Shown here: piece after piece, positions 9,601 to 18,779 of the stretch
How positions within the stretch are numbered: position 1 is the stretch's first letter
Layout of the letters: each line of letters starts with the position of its first letter
Source: Parietichytrium sp. I65-24A
Lineage: Eukaryota > Sar > Bigyra > Thraustochytrida > Thraustochytriidae
Direction: 5' to 3'
Assembly (NCBI GenBank): GCA_012862575.1
Contig: BLSF01000036.1
Location: 1-64,000, forward strand
DNA length: 64,000 bases
Program-made: the position numbers and the translations under genes
Notes under the pieces: model-generated
Database searches by the model: none
Told to the model about the DNA's origin: nothing
What the model saw: the letters and a program-made list of their open reading frames with translations, nothing else

Positions 9601-10516
9601 TTTGCTCACCTGACGATCTCAAAGCCTTGAGCTCAGATTCGTGCGATGATTTTTGAGTGGTAACTCGGTGCTGCGTTGCGGCTTCAAGTGTTTGTGTTTT
9701 CAGCTTCCAGCTGAGCTCTGCCTTCAAGAGAGCTTCACGCGAAGCTTCCGCCAGCCGGGCCTTCTCTGCTTCGAATGCCTTCTCTTGATCCTGCATTTGC
9801 TTCTGCAAACTCGATTTTTCATTGGCAAACAGCGTCTCCAATTTGTCCATGTTCAGCTGGTTGGCGTGCTCAGCGTCAGCTAATTTCCTTTTCAGTTTCT
9901 CCAATGCGCTCTCGTACTCTTCGCGCTGCTCACGAAAGCGCTTTTGACCTTTTGCCTTCAGCAATCCAATCTTACAAGCGCTATCCTCCAAGGCTTGCTG
10001 ATAGCGCTTTGTCCCTTCTCTTGCCTGCCGAATCTCTTCACGAAACCCGGCTTCAATCTGTTTCACCCGCTCACTCTCTGCCAAACGGAGCTGGAAGTTT
10101 GTCTCAACGTCAAGCACCCTGTGATGGAGCTTGGCAATATCATCGATCGCGCGAATCTTCTTTTGCAAAACCTCGCGCTTCGCCTTCTCCTTGTCTAGTC
10201 TCTCCTGGAATTCTGCTGGCAAGGAGTCTGTTTCCCATGGAAGAGACCGTGACGCCTTCACTTGACGAACCTGCGGCCTCAATTTTGCGCTCAGCCCGCC
10301 TAGAAAAGTCTCCAGATCCTTCCTGCATTGTATTGTTTCTGCCTTGCCTTGCTCCAGCGCCTGCACGGCCAAGTTGTTCTCTTCTTCGAGCCTTTCGTTC
10401 CGGGCTCTTGTCCTTGCAAGCTCGTGGTTTGCGTCCAGCAGCTCAGTCTCTGCTTTGCACCTCTCTCGAAGGGCGCTCTGCAGCTGCAGAAACACTGCTT
10501 CTTCCGCGGAGCTCAT
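6635..10516 (-). CDS. Long coiled-coil protein, putative centrosomal/cytoskeletal
   Basis: A 1293-residue protein starting at a clear ATG (10516, MSSAEEAVF). Nearly the whole length, from about residue 10 to 1130, is Glu/Lys/Gln/Leu-rich heptad sequence with very few prolines, predicting a long rod-like coiled coil. A proline at LRPQVRQV (near residue 100) and a PPSV stretch (near residue 790) may be hinges. The C-terminal ~160 residues contain a Ser/Pro-rich stretch (PASQLFSPKSPP) with SP sites that might be phosphorylated, then a final helix and an EEEEEE tail. Proteins like this are common at basal bodies, centrosomes and flagellar roots. The neighbouring CCDC112-like gene fits that setting, but coiled coils alone do not define a family, so the function is open. 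Confidence 0.8.
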   Translation of the reverse strand: MSSAEEAVFLQLQSALRERCKAETELLDANHELARTRARNERLEEENNLAVQALEQGKAETIQCRKDLETFLGGLSAKLRPQVRQVKASRSLPWETDSLPAEFQERLDKEKAKREVLQKKIRAIDDIAKLHHRVLDVETNFQLRLAESERVKQIEAGFREEIRQAREGTKRYQQALEDSACKIGLLKAKGQKRFREQREEYESALEKLKRKLADAEHANQLNMDKLETLFANEKSSLQKQMQDQEKAFEAEKARLAEASREALLKAELSWKLKTQTLEAATQHRVTTQKSSHESELKALRSSGEQKLLTAVEDVRSKYVEEYEIKLAVQHEKHMSDMEELNKMHEERQASMRKDFDIRMSQLRNKLEKEMRETGENLKKEHNAELALARSEWSQIIADVKAEREEEVSRLKDFYEVALKDEKSSAEKRVQAIESQIESTLASHRASNEARQKEREEELISRYEKKIAELVETHQHVLASTKLRVEEDATRKIQQVLSEQDLELKSRSMDAQNNLKQRILEMEADHQEQLKEAFREGDDKVRRLQEEHANELSDFRQRVAREFESKEQEQVERLMLELQSMNQLNGDKLRKAEQRYKLELSEQERKFQRQFEKLEAHSKQEMDAEIRAQILQAENSFQRDMSRLEKEHQDEVKKLRYENSREVGILKAELQSLSKTKSANEKKERDRKMSEVLQQVEKFEQIVQDQNAKHREEVALLQKKFHEDLQAQQKQYHEKTAALELTLETDARRSGGDAISDLRDRLEKSQAAYAALEKEFELYKVRTPPSVLESSEAFQQLLRQHIGKHREEYGQELERVKNEAKEKEHEMDRKLSQVLLDAEKAVLQAQSALSQKLLQRDQEHQELLFKEKAALDTLWQEKLDSLEAKHKQEISEQVFSAVEEASQVQREQLEKLQKKRDLEDEERLLEHKADISRLSFQHKEEVQNLLETSHKELSDLRTQLAKEHERRLNEVEEAYKQELVKARQAMESSSRQEIEAERKRLEKNLSDHHQQSEFKLQHFQERQALETASHGERASRLVKDLDQLYRHGLKEQDLLYHELLNRVELLRQEELSRFRAAHAANKLKQQQHLSKMRQEFEALSLVDSPTKGKQVLYKKEEEMRAEMELRNDDSVREMTSLEQKYATALEDQRRAFECSSQTREQAHRKQVNELLNSSSDIVDCKSPASQLFSPKSPPAVPQLSEMLSGSLATASAPKAEGFGDADICHQGEVKGKTSKQPENGLQTKAERDQAKTVVEHVSRLHLFRQKLERLRAESEGQKEQFFHIEEEEEEAKAI

Positions 10517-10642
10517 GATCTCTCGCCCTGCTTGTGATGACGCTGGAGCAAGCAGACTTTTCCTCGGAGCTGACCGGGTTCAGCACCGCGGCGCCCGTCG
10601 AAAGAACGAAGGATCGAAAAAAAGAAAGTATTCGCGCAAAAC

Positions 10643-10700
10643 TGGACGATGGACGATGGACGATGGACGATGGACGATGATGGACGATGGATGATGGACG
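10643..10700. repeat. 7-bp tandem repeat TGGACGA
   Basis: Units of TGGACGA and TGGATGA in tandem for about 58 bp, with a slight break in phase near 10680. Confidence 0.85.
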
Positions 10701-10861
10701 TTGTCCAATAGCTCTAGCTAGCTGTTCAGATCGCCGTCCCGCAACTAATCAGGCTCCGACCACTTTCACCTTTTGTTCATTGCCTTTGTTCTTCGCGAGA
10801 AAGAAATTAAAAGAGAAGTGGCTTATGGTCCGGCACGTCCGTCCACGGTCACTATTCGCTG

Positions 10862-10890
10862 TCAACAATCAACAATCAACAATCAACAAT
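10862..10890. repeat. 7-bp tandem repeat TCAACAA
   Basis: Four tandem copies of TCAACAA in the spacer upstream of the CCDC112-like gene. Similar ATCAACA units occur in the spacer near 21033-21085. Confidence 0.8.
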
Positions 10891-11111
10891 TTTCTTGATG
10901 TCTGGAGCATGGACAATGCAACACTTTTTCCTATCCTCAAACGAATTCGGAACTTGAAGGATCCGTTGAACCCTAAGCATGCCATGAATCTTCAAAGTCC
11001 CGATTCAGTTAGGTCGCCAGCGAACAAAATCGAGCGTTCTTCAGGGCCTTGAAAACGGTTGCTCAAATCGTCCGGAACGCAGTGCGAAACGCAGTCGCAG
11101 GATAGGTGAAA

Positions 11112-11135
11112 CTACCTACCTACCTACCTACCTAC
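11112..11135. repeat. CTAC tetranucleotide repeat
   Basis: Six tandem CTAC units in the same spacer, followed within 10 bp by a GTACGCG/CGCGTAC inverted repeat. Confidence 0.85.
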
Positions 11136-11350
11136 TCACCGGCGTACGCGATCGGTCCTCGCGTACCCTTCGTGGAAGAGACGTATAAAGCGGAACAATC
11201 TTCTTCCTCCAAAACTCAAAAGGTGTGCAGCGTGGCTCGCAAACTCCCTGCAGCGACAGAGCTTTGTGTATGTGTTTTTTTTTCGGTCGTTCTAACCACA
11301 TCTTGACCAAGTTTCCACTTTCGGCTTTCGACTTTTGCACGCCAAGCGCC

Positions 11351-11398
11351 ATAAAAGAGCTGATAAAAGAGCTGATAAAAGAGCTGATAAAAGAGCTG
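11351..11398. repeat. 12-bp tandem repeat, four perfect copies
   Basis: The unit ATAAAAGAGCTG is repeated four times without change. Such uniform copies suggest a recent expansion. It is about 140 bp upstream of the CCDC112-like start codon. Confidence 0.9.
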
Positions 11399-11534
11399 CC
11401 GATTCGCGTATTGAGTACACCCGCAAAGCGTCTCGAGTTTGGCATTTAACAGGAACAGGTTCCGGAGTGTATGTTGCGGAGAAGGAATAAAGAGGAAAGA
11501 GGGAAGAGGGAAGAGTTACTTATTGAGTTGAGCC

Positions 11535-13565
11535 ATGGCCGATATTCCGTCTTTGAGCGAGCTTTGCGCGAGGCAGCTTCTCGACACACACGATTTGGAC
11601 CCAGATGAAAAGCTTGCTATTCTGCAAGGGCTTCGTGAGAAGAGCAAAGCCAGGACCGAAGGAAAAGGGATCGCCGCGTCAAAGCCTCGGCGGGAGACAA
11701 AGAAGGTTCAAGATGATTTGTTCTCGTTACAATTGCCTAATGAGGTGGAGATGGAGGAGAAGGTGTCGTATGGGGCGAGGCGCAGAAAGGCGAGGCGCGA
11801 GTCAAAAGCTGAGGATGACGAAAGACGCGAGCGTTTGGAGGAAGATGAAGAGCTCGACAGAGATCTGGACAGGGAAGATGCGCTCAAGTACAAACAGGCT
11901 GCAGAGGAAGCCAAGCAGCGCCGGAAAGAGCTCAAGGCCGGCTTTGAGTGGAAGCAAAAATTCACAAGGTTGGCTCACAAGGCACAGGCGATGGATCGAG
12001 AGCGCCTGGCTGCTTTGAGGATGAGTCGAAATGTGCTCGAGAGCGAGAGCGGCGAACTTGAAAGACTGGAAGCCGAACTGGACCGGAAACGTCAGATTGA
12101 GAATCGTGACATCCAGAACCACTTGGACAAATCAAAATGGGCGGTGAAGAGACTCGTGGCGACTATTAAAGAAATGGGAAATGGGGAGGCATATGTGGCT
12201 AGCATTAAAAATCAGATGGAAGAGGCAGAGCAGTACATTTCATCCTTCAAGGCAACACAACGGCACGCATTCGAGGAACTCATTGAAGCTGAGGAGCGTT
12301 ACAACTCACAGCTCGGCGATTTGGAGAAAAAGTTTCACCAAGAAATGGAGGAGGACTTGGCCGCAAAGAAGGTAGAGGCAGCGAATAGGCGAAGTCCTCG
12401 CTCTGCAGCGAGCCCAAAGCTTTCTGCTCGAGGGCCGGCTACCGATGAGTCGAAGCTTGACAGCGACGACCTTAAAGCAAGAATAGAGGAGATTGATGAA
12501 GAGTTGGCTCAGATGGGCGGTGCCAATGGCACTTGGGACGAGAGGGATCATGTTGCGTTTCTCCGGTGCGTGTCTCGTCTTAAAGTCCCCGAGTCCCTGT
12601 TCACCAGTCTTGCAGAGTCTCAGAACAAGGAGTCAGTCTTAGGTGCGGGCATTCTCGCTAAATTGATCACTCGTTCTTTGCAAGAGATCCCCACAAAAGA
12701 CGAAGTTGCAGTGGTGGAGCACATGGAGTGGTACGGCCGCTACCTATCTCTATTAAATGACAAGAAGGCTTGCGTCAAGAGCTGGAAGTCAGCCAAACAA
12801 AATGTACGGCAAAACAGGCTAGCCTCGGCGCGTGAGCAGCCGAGCCAGGAGCAGACGGACCCAAACTCGGTTCCGAATAATAGTATGAGTAAGGAGGAGC
12901 GAGCCAAAAGGTTGCAAAAGCGCAAAGAGGAGGAGTTGGCGAGGCGAAAGGCAATCGAAGAGTGGAAATCTGCAAAGGACGCAGAGAAAAGACGCGAACA
13001 AATGGCGAAGGAGGCTGAGGAACAAGCCGAGCGCGAGCGAAGGGCATTTCTCGCGGAACAGAGGCGCAAAGAAAAAGAGCAGGTGGCTCTTTTCAAGCTG
13101 GAGAGGGAAGCAGAGCAAGAACGGCAAAAGAAATTCCAGGAAACTCTGCAGCTTGAGCGAAAAAGCGCTGACAAGGTGGCCCCAACAATGTCCCTAAAAG
13201 CAAGGCAGCGTAGAAGCCTTGACGCGGCAAATCAGCGCCGCGCCATTTTGGAGAGCAAGGCTAAAGAAAACGAGGATCGCGCAACCCAGATTGCCAAACT
13301 GAAAGTAAAACCGGCCGTGCGAAGCGACTTGTACGAGAAGCTCAAGTCTAGAAATCTCGCGACAGAGACCACCACCGCCTTCAAGACGAAAAGTTTGACA
13401 CCGGAGGAGCTCGGAGAAATTCAAGCTAGGCGAGCACGCACAAGAGCGCACGAGTCCGTCGTTCCAAGCGCTTCCGCATCTGCAATGGGAGGGCGCAGCT
13501 ATGGAATAGGGGTGCGAAATTTGGTGTCCGGCCGAGCAGCTGCCTCTTGGAAGAGCTCAGGATGA
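11535..13565 (+). CDS. CCDC112/CCDC148-like coiled-coil protein
   Basis: A 676-residue protein with a clear ATG (GCCATGG context). The N-terminal half is highly charged coiled coil. Around residues 325-420 is the block that marks this family: NGTWDERDHVAFLRCVSRL, then IPTKDEVAVVEHMEWYGRY and LNDKKACVKSWK. The C-terminal part is another Glu/Lys/Arg-rich coiled coil, ending with a SDLYEKLKSRNLATETTTAFK segment that resembles the short conserved tail of the family. In animals CCDC112 is linked to centriolar satellites and cilium formation. A basal-body or ciliary role here is inferred from homology. The leader is purine-rich (11479-11513). Confidence 0.8.
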   Translation: MADIPSLSELCARQLLDTHDLDPDEKLAILQGLREKSKARTEGKGIAASKPRRETKKVQDDLFSLQLPNEVEMEEKVSYGARRRKARRESKAEDDERRERLEEDEELDRDLDREDALKYKQAAEEAKQRRKELKAGFEWKQKFTRLAHKAQAMDRERLAALRMSRNVLESESGELERLEAELDRKRQIENRDIQNHLDKSKWAVKRLVATIKEMGNGEAYVASIKNQMEEAEQYISSFKATQRHAFEELIEAEERYNSQLGDLEKKFHQEMEEDLAAKKVEAANRRSPRSAASPKLSARGPATDESKLDSDDLKARIEEIDEELAQMGGANGTWDERDHVAFLRCVSRLKVPESLFTSLAESQNKESVLGAGILAKLITRSLQEIPTKDEVAVVEHMEWYGRYLSLLNDKKACVKSWKSAKQNVRQNRLASAREQPSQEQTDPNSVPNNSMSKEERAKRLQKRKEEELARRKAIEEWKSAKDAEKRREQMAKEAEEQAERERRAFLAEQRRKEKEQVALFKLEREAEQERQKKFQETLQLERKSADKVAPTMSLKARQRRSLDAANQRRAILESKAKENEDRATQIAKLKVKPAVRSDLYEKLKSRNLATETTTAFKTKSLTPEELGEIQARRARTRAHESVVPSASASAMGGRSYGIGVRNLVSGRAAASWKSSG

Positions 13566-13702
13566 GTGCGTCCGCGACCAATGAATTGTAAACAACAAAA
13601 CGAATACCTTGATCTATTTTATAAATTGCATCTGGCTCTTTCTCAAAAATTTGCAGCTCCAATTGTGATACGTTAGTGTAGTGTAATCTTTTCAGCTTGC
13701 TC

Positions 13703-15667
13703 TCACAGTTCCTCGGTGACGGCCTTTGTGTTGTTGTCTAAGGAGGTGTCTTCTTCCGAGAGCGTCGACTCATCGTCCTGCTCTACCCTACGACTCTCGC
13801 GAAACCAGACTACAGAACCTGTTACAAATACGATGAAGCTGAAGAGAGCGAGAAGAAGAAATGGCGCTTGGAGTAGCCAAGTGTCAAATAAAACACCTCC
13901 GACGTACGTGAGGGTAATGATCCCGATTGACCCGCAAACTGAATACAGACCTCCTATAGCTCCTTTCATATCTTGAAAATGCTTTGACATCTCCCATGTG
14001 ATGAGAACCTGTGCAAAAATAATCATAGAAATCTCTGCAATGCCCCAAAGTGTTCCTAGGAGGTAGGTCCAGTAGGAAGAGGGATCTTCGAACAAAGGAG
14101 ACACGCCGTAAGCAATCACACCAAAAGCTGCAAAACAGGTAAGTCCACGAACAGGGTCCCCAGAGCGCGCCGCAATGAGTCCTGACACAACTGCAAAAAT
14201 CAGCGCTATCGTTTGCACCATTCCAGAAACTCTCGAGGCTACTGTGTACCCGCTAGCGCAGGATGCCTTGTTCTCGTTCAGCAAATTTTCGCCACAAGTG
14301 GAGGACGAGGTAGCTGTGCTGTCGTCACATTCCCCGTTATCTTCAAAGTACCTTACCACCCACAAACTGATGAAAGTGGTAACGACGACAGAGCCAGCGC
14401 GAGCGCAGTACCCGGCAAGACAAGCGAGCACCAGGCGAGGGTGGTTCCGAAGAGCAACCATGCACTTCTTCACCGCCTTGGCAGCTTCTGTGACCTTTTC
14501 CCGTACTAGCTTTCGCTCAGAGTTGTCGTCTGCAATTTTTTTGGGAAGAATGTCCACCTTTGGAATGAATGTGACAAGGAGAAATAGGAGTGGAATGCTT
14601 GCAGCGACATAGTACGTGTTGGAAACGCAAATAGCCTTTGCGGTGGGACCAAGAAGCACAAAAACGGCAAAGAGGGCCCCGCAGCCAGAAGCCAAGCCCA
14701 AGCAACCGGAGCCGATTCCAAGCGATGGTGTGGAGAGCACATCGGCCAGAAACACCGTTAGCATTGAGGACAGTGCAGCTCCACCTTGCGCAAAAACCAA
14801 ACGAACCAGCAACAGCCCGGGATACACAGAGTTTGCGTTTGGAAAGAGATAGAGTGATAACGAGCAAAGAAGCAGGCCGCACCGGACCACCATGTCGATT
14901 CCAATTTGATCGCTGGCAAGGCCCCATATCGCTAGCCAAACCAGACTCCAGATTTCGTCCGCAAGGGTCAGATTTGCTGTGATTCTCCCGTAAGTGTCAA
15001 CATCCGCATCATAAACCTCGCGCAGTAAAAATGGTTGCATTGCATTCATGAACGACAGCAGCATAATGGTGAGGAATGCAAGGATAAGTAGACCAACAAA
15101 ATGACGCGGTTTTCTTCCTTCATTGAGCTTTACAACTGTGATGCCTCGTGCCTTGGCATATCGAAAGCATCCGAAACAGCATAGACCAAAAAGCAGAAGC
15201 GCTCCTCCGACGACAAGTCCGATGATCAGCCTGATGTGACTAATTGCCCATGACGTTTCCACTTCAGTCTGGCCAAACAGTGGAAGGGAGGTGCAAACTT
15301 GGTCGCTCTGAACGACTACGCCGTCCATGCTCGTGGGGTTGAAATAATTGCACGGCAATCCGTCCTCTCGACTGACCTGAAGGCCATCGGGGCTCGTTGT
15401 GAACGTGCTATTGTCACAAACATAGGTTGTCACCACGCCTCCGGCAGCGAGTCCGAGACGATCGGCTGCATCATCGATGAATTTGCCATCTGCGTCTGTT
15501 TCGGCACATCCAACAGACTGACAAATCGCATAATCAACTCCATAAAAGCCCTGCAAAAACGAGTTCACTGAGTAGGCAATCAAGCAAGTGGTGTTGCACG
15601 CCACAGTCACGAGCTCATCGGTGTGTCCGCGAATCGTCTGATCCGAGCAATAGAACACGTCCGACAT
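13703..15667 (-). CDS. Major facilitator superfamily-type transporter
   Basis: A 654-residue protein from the ATG at 15667 (MSDVFYCSDQTIRG). The frame stays open to 15943, but the extra 92 residues look like translated spacer, so I prefer the inner start. The N-terminal ~180 residues contain many Cys and several Asn-x-Ser/Thr sites and look like an extracellular or luminal domain. They are followed by a hydrophobic segment (LIIGLVVGGALLLFGLCCF) and then about 12 further segments arranged as in MFS carriers, including FVGLLILAFLTIMLLSFMN, SLVWLAIWGLASDQIGIDM and the C-terminal pair ending FLLLALFSFIVFVTGSVVW. The loop with DQIGID is in the place of the MFS A-motif. The acidic C-terminal tail is cytosolic. 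The substrate cannot be read from sequence. Confidence 0.8.
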   Translation of the reverse strand: MSDVFYCSDQTIRGHTDELVTVACNTTCLIAYSVNSFLQGFYGVDYAICQSVGCAETDADGKFIDDAADRLGLAAGGVVTTYVCDNSTFTTSPDGLQVSREDGLPCNYFNPTSMDGVVVQSDQVCTSLPLFGQTEVETSWAISHIRLIIGLVVGGALLLFGLCCFGCFRYAKARGITVVKLNEGRKPRHFVGLLILAFLTIMLLSFMNAMQPFLLREVYDADVDTYGRITANLTLADEIWSLVWLAIWGLASDQIGIDMVVRCGLLLCSLSLYLFPNANSVYPGLLLVRLVFAQGGAALSSMLTVFLADVLSTPSLGIGSGCLGLASGCGALFAVFVLLGPTAKAICVSNTYYVAASIPLLFLLVTFIPKVDILPKKIADDNSERKLVREKVTEAAKAVKKCMVALRNHPRLVLACLAGYCARAGSVVVTTFISLWVVRYFEDNGECDDSTATSSSTCGENLLNENKASCASGYTVASRVSGMVQTIALIFAVVSGLIAARSGDPVRGLTCFAAFGVIAYGVSPLFEDPSSYWTYLLGTLWGIAEISMIIFAQVLITWEMSKHFQDMKGAIGGLYSVCGSIGIITLTYVGGVLFDTWLLQAPFLLLALFSFIVFVTGSVVWFRESRRVEQDDESTLSEEDTSLDNNTKAVTEEL

Positions 15668-17394
15668 GGTTTTGATTTCGGGCTCTCCTGTCGTTGCAGT
15701 ACTCAAGGCTGTCGCGCCTCTGCAGCAATCAATCCGGAACTGTTTGTGCCTCAGCGCTCCACTGGCGCTCACTGGCGCTCGTCGAACTTTGAAACTGATT
15801 CGAACAACCGACAGAGCGGGTACCCGAGTACCGGTGCCGTTGTCCCACTCTATTCTTTGCTCGTTGATCCTACTCCAGGAACGACAGCGTAACAATGCCT
15901 CGCCTCTGTCACACCCTTCGTGTCGTTTGTTTTCACAAACCAAGTATCATTCGTGAGTAGACCTCAAACCTTCGGCGCAACCTTTGTTCTTTTCCAATGC
16001 TTGCTTTCCCTTTCACTCTCACCTCACTTCACAAACATTGGCACATGAGCTTAGCTCGATCATCGTGCAAGCATGTCGAGGCACACAAGACAAGAAAAAG
16101 AAAGCACAAGTACAACGCACTCAAAGTCACTATTGCTGCCCAGTAGTGCCTACTATCTTGATAGGAGTACGTACACGAAGCTGTTACGAGACGAGCTCTC
16201 GTGCATTACTTATTTTCCGTAGCTGCCGTAACACCTGCACGAAATCGGTGTTTCTGTAGTGGTAGCAGTGGTGAATTCGAGGTGTGCACTCGTTCTCGTG
16301 TCTCCGGCCAATCACAAGAGGTGGCGGCGCAAATCTGCGCTTGCAAATTTCGACACACTTTAAACGCCTTGCGGCTCGAGTTGGTTTGCAGTTTTAAGTC
16401 CATTGGAGATTTCGTGAAGGAAGGAAGGATGGACGGATAGACGGATAGACGGATGGATGAGTGAAATTGAAACCGCGAGAGATGTCATGGCGAGACCGCG
16501 ATGTGTCCGGCCAGACCCGTCAGGTCATGGAGCCGCGGGCATAACAAAGTTTTGCTGCGTGCGTTCCTCACCATTGCTACATTGTTGGACAACAAAAGCA
16601 GGCGTTTTCGTGAGAAGGGATTGTTCAGCGCAAGAGATACGGCCAATCACATCTCGAATTGCATGGCTGTCCTCGCCTCGCTCTAAACCGCCAATGAGCT
16701 TCTCGCGACGATGCCTTGCCCACGGTGTATCAATGGACTGTGAAAGGTGAGGTGATAGACACAATTAGACATGGCGAGAGGATGCGAAAGACTGAAGTAT
16801 GTCTGGTTGGTTAAGTTCAATCTGATACAGCTATCCTCTAACGCCATGGACGAATGAAAGGTCGATATTCTCGCAATGGGTTCCAGGGCGTTCCAAGGCA
16901 AATTTGGAACGCGATGTCGATGGTTACACAGTTTTTTCTGCTCCAAGCGCGAGTTATCATTCGTGCACACAACGTGCACAAGTGTATACACAGAACACAT
17001 ACCGGAGGTACTCACAGTCAGCACATATCGAATCAAAGGCTGAAAAGAAACACGCTACCTATTCGGATGTGTGACATGATAAGTTTGACAATCGATTGGC
17101 AGCCGAGGTAAGAAACGCGCCAGACCGGCGCAGTTTCCAAAGCATGCAAGAACAAGTCATTTTGAGGCTGCAGGAAAGCATCAAGTGTGTCCTCAACAAG
17201 TAAGTTCGGTATCGCACCAATCAGAATCAATCAGAACCAGTCGAGTTCTCTGACCCGTTAGCCGAACCATAAGCGTGGTGGAGCTTTGGCATTCTATTCT
17301 TCCATCCGGTCAGAACAGGTCAGCAAAACCCAAACGCAGAACGAATCGGACCAAAAGAAAAAAGCGATCCAAATAACATCGTTACAAAGAGAAA
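15668..17394. promoter_or_regulatory. 1.7-kb divergent spacer
   Basis: This separates the MFS gene from the cysteine-rich protein gene. No convincing gene is present. It contains a CGGGTACCCG palindrome at 15817-15826, a dense cluster of short inverted repeats at 16142-16202, and a GGAC/GGAT(A/G) tandem stretch near 16420-16456. The last 60 bp before 17395 are A/G-rich. Confidence 0.5.
16142..16202. repeat. Cluster of overlapping short inverted repeats
   Basis: In 61 bp: AGTAG/CTACT (142-154 of the block starting at 16000), CTATC/GATAG (16153-16164), CCTA/TAGG around the same centre (16149-16165), the palindrome GTACGTAC (16167-16174), and ACGAG/CTCGT (16191-16202). Arms are shared between neighbouring hairpins. 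Confidence 0.6.
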
Positions 17395-18162
17395 ATGAAG
17401 ACCGCTCAGATTGCACTAGTTGGTGCGGCACTCTGCGTCGCTCAAGCCTTTGCAGGTTCCTGCTACAACTCTGACGGACATGCAGTGTACTGCGCAGTTG
17501 AGCAATCTGTTTGCGAAGGCCAGGGGCATATTTTCTATGCTGAGGGATACTTGAGTTCCAGGGGGGGATGCTGCCACTGCTGCAACGGCTGCAATCACAC
17601 CGCTGAGACCGGAGAGGACTGCGAGGCCTCGTACTACCCAGACGGAGAGTGCGGCCACGAAGGTGGCCCAAGCGAGGATTCGCCATACTACAATTTGACT
17701 GCCCCAGAAACCGGAGACGACGATGACGGCGACGACGATGACAGTGGCGAAGCCGACATCGGCGAGGGGGACAACGCAGGTTCTTGTTACACTGCTTCTC
17801 ACGAGGTTTACTGCGCAGTCACCGAGGCGCAGTGCGACACTGTCAATGGCTACTGGTACGAGCCAGGCTACATGAGCACCAACTCGCACAGCTCAGCGTC
17901 TGGCTGCTGCCATTGCTGCGGGGGTTGCGACCATTCACAAGAGACCGGCGAGAACTGCACTGCCAGCTACTACTTTGACGGCGAGTGCGGCCACGTTGGT
18001 GGACCATCGGAGCTCTCTCCATTTTACAACGTCTCCAACACGAGCGCCCCGACCACCCCAACCACCGACTCTGGGAGCGAAGACGACAGCACCTCCGCGG
18101 TCCTCCCCTCTTTCCCAGTGACATTGCTGCTGCTCGCTGCCGCTGCCACTTACGCCATGTAA
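17395..18162 (+). CDS. Secreted Cys-rich protein with two tandem repeats, probably GPI-anchored
   Basis: A 255-residue protein. Residues 1-20 form a clear signal peptide (MKTAQIALVGAALCVAQAFA). Two copies of a ~85-residue module follow, each starting AGSCY, with VYCAV, a CCHCC core, a G-C-(N/D)-H turn, ETGE(D/N)C and a DGECGH-x-GGPSE end. Each copy has ten cysteines in the same order, so five disulphides per module are plausible. Between them is an acidic DDDDGDDDDSGE linker. Several Asn-x-Ser/Thr sites are present (NHT, NLT, NCT, NVS, NTS). A Thr/Ser-rich stalk leads to a hydrophobic end (PVTLLLLAAAATYAM) with no tail after it, as expected for GPI attachment. I do not recognise the module. 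A cell-surface role in adhesion or the wall is likely. The leader is A-rich. Confidence 0.85.
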   Translation: MKTAQIALVGAALCVAQAFAGSCYNSDGHAVYCAVEQSVCEGQGHIFYAEGYLSSRGGCCHCCNGCNHTAETGEDCEASYYPDGECGHEGGPSEDSPYYNLTAPETGDDDDGDDDDSGEADIGEGDNAGSCYTASHEVYCAVTEAQCDTVNGYWYEPGYMSTNSHSSASGCCHCCGGCDHSQETGENCTASYYFDGECGHVGGPSELSPFYNVSNTSAPTTPTTDSGSEDDSTSAVLPSFPVTLLLLAAAATYAM

Positions 18163-18779
18163 AGCCGCGCGCTCTCTCCCTCTGTCCACACCCTCTCTGT
18201 CTCCCCGCCTCCGGGCACTGATTAATGAACCTCTCGAATTAACACCGGTTCCAAACCTATCAAATCATCTATCTTTGAACCGACCGATCGACTCGTCCTC
18301 GTCCTCGTCCTGCGCACACCGGGCCCATCGCCCTTCTGACCTCTATACTGCGCTCTCTCAGCTCCAGCGACGAGCGCTGCTCGCGCACATTCCATCATCT
18401 TTTATCTTTCGTCCGCATTTTGCCATCATCCTACCGCGCCTTCGCTCCGTGGCTCCATAGCTCCATTGCTCCATTGCTCCATACTCCGCGCTACTCGACC
18501 AGGTCACCGACCAGCAAACTCCGCGTCTCTCTCTCGCGCGCAACAGCCCAGCCACCACCGTCCATTCCTTCGTTCCTTTCGTTCATTCGTTCCTTCGTCC
18601 GTTCGCGCTTCGCTTGGCTCGCTTGGCTCGCTTGGCTCGCTTGGCTCGCTTGGCTCGCTTGGCTGCTCTCCATCGTCTCATTCTCTCATTCTGTCATTCT
18701 CTCAGTTTCTCATTCTGTCATTCTCGGTTTCTCATTCTGGACGCGAGTTGGAGTGAGAGTGCACTGCGCGGTGGCAGAG
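18163..18779. promoter_or_regulatory. Pyrimidine-rich spacer and FIP1 leader
   Basis: About 600 bp of C/T-rich sequence between two plus-strand genes, including GCTCCAT repeats (18451-18483), TTCGTTC-type repeats (18567-18605), a 9-bp GCTTGGCTC array (18612-18664) and CATTCTCT-type repeats (18680-18740). The frame upstream of the FIP1 ATG is open only because of these repeats and is not counted as protein. Confidence 0.6.
18612..18664. repeat. 9-bp tandem repeat GCTTGGCTC, about six copies
   Basis: Near-perfect copies of a 9-bp unit, 115-170 bp upstream of the FIP1 start codon. Confidence 0.9.

Larger units (their letters stand above)
10517..11534. promoter_or_regulatory. Divergent intergenic region with a chain of tandem repeats
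   Basis: About 1 kb between the coiled-coil and CCDC112-like genes. In order it holds a TGGACGA array (10643-10700), a CTAGCTAG run near 10727, a TCAACAA array (10862-10890), a CTAC array (11112-11135), a perfect 7-bp inverted repeat GTACGCG/CGCGTAC (11144-11166), a 12-bp ATAAAAGAGCTG array (11351-11398), and a purine-rich leader just before the CCDC112-like ATG. No protein gene is supported. Confidence 0.6.

Noticed and set aside
15668-15943. N-terminal extension of the MFS transporter
   Set aside because: The frame is open, but the 92 added residues match a repeat- and palindrome-bearing spacer and lack a signal peptide. The ATG at 15667 fits better.
18420-18779. N-terminal extension of FIP1
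   Set aside because: It translates the 9-bp tandem array and pyrimidine repeats; the ATG at 18780 begins normal FIP1-like sequence.
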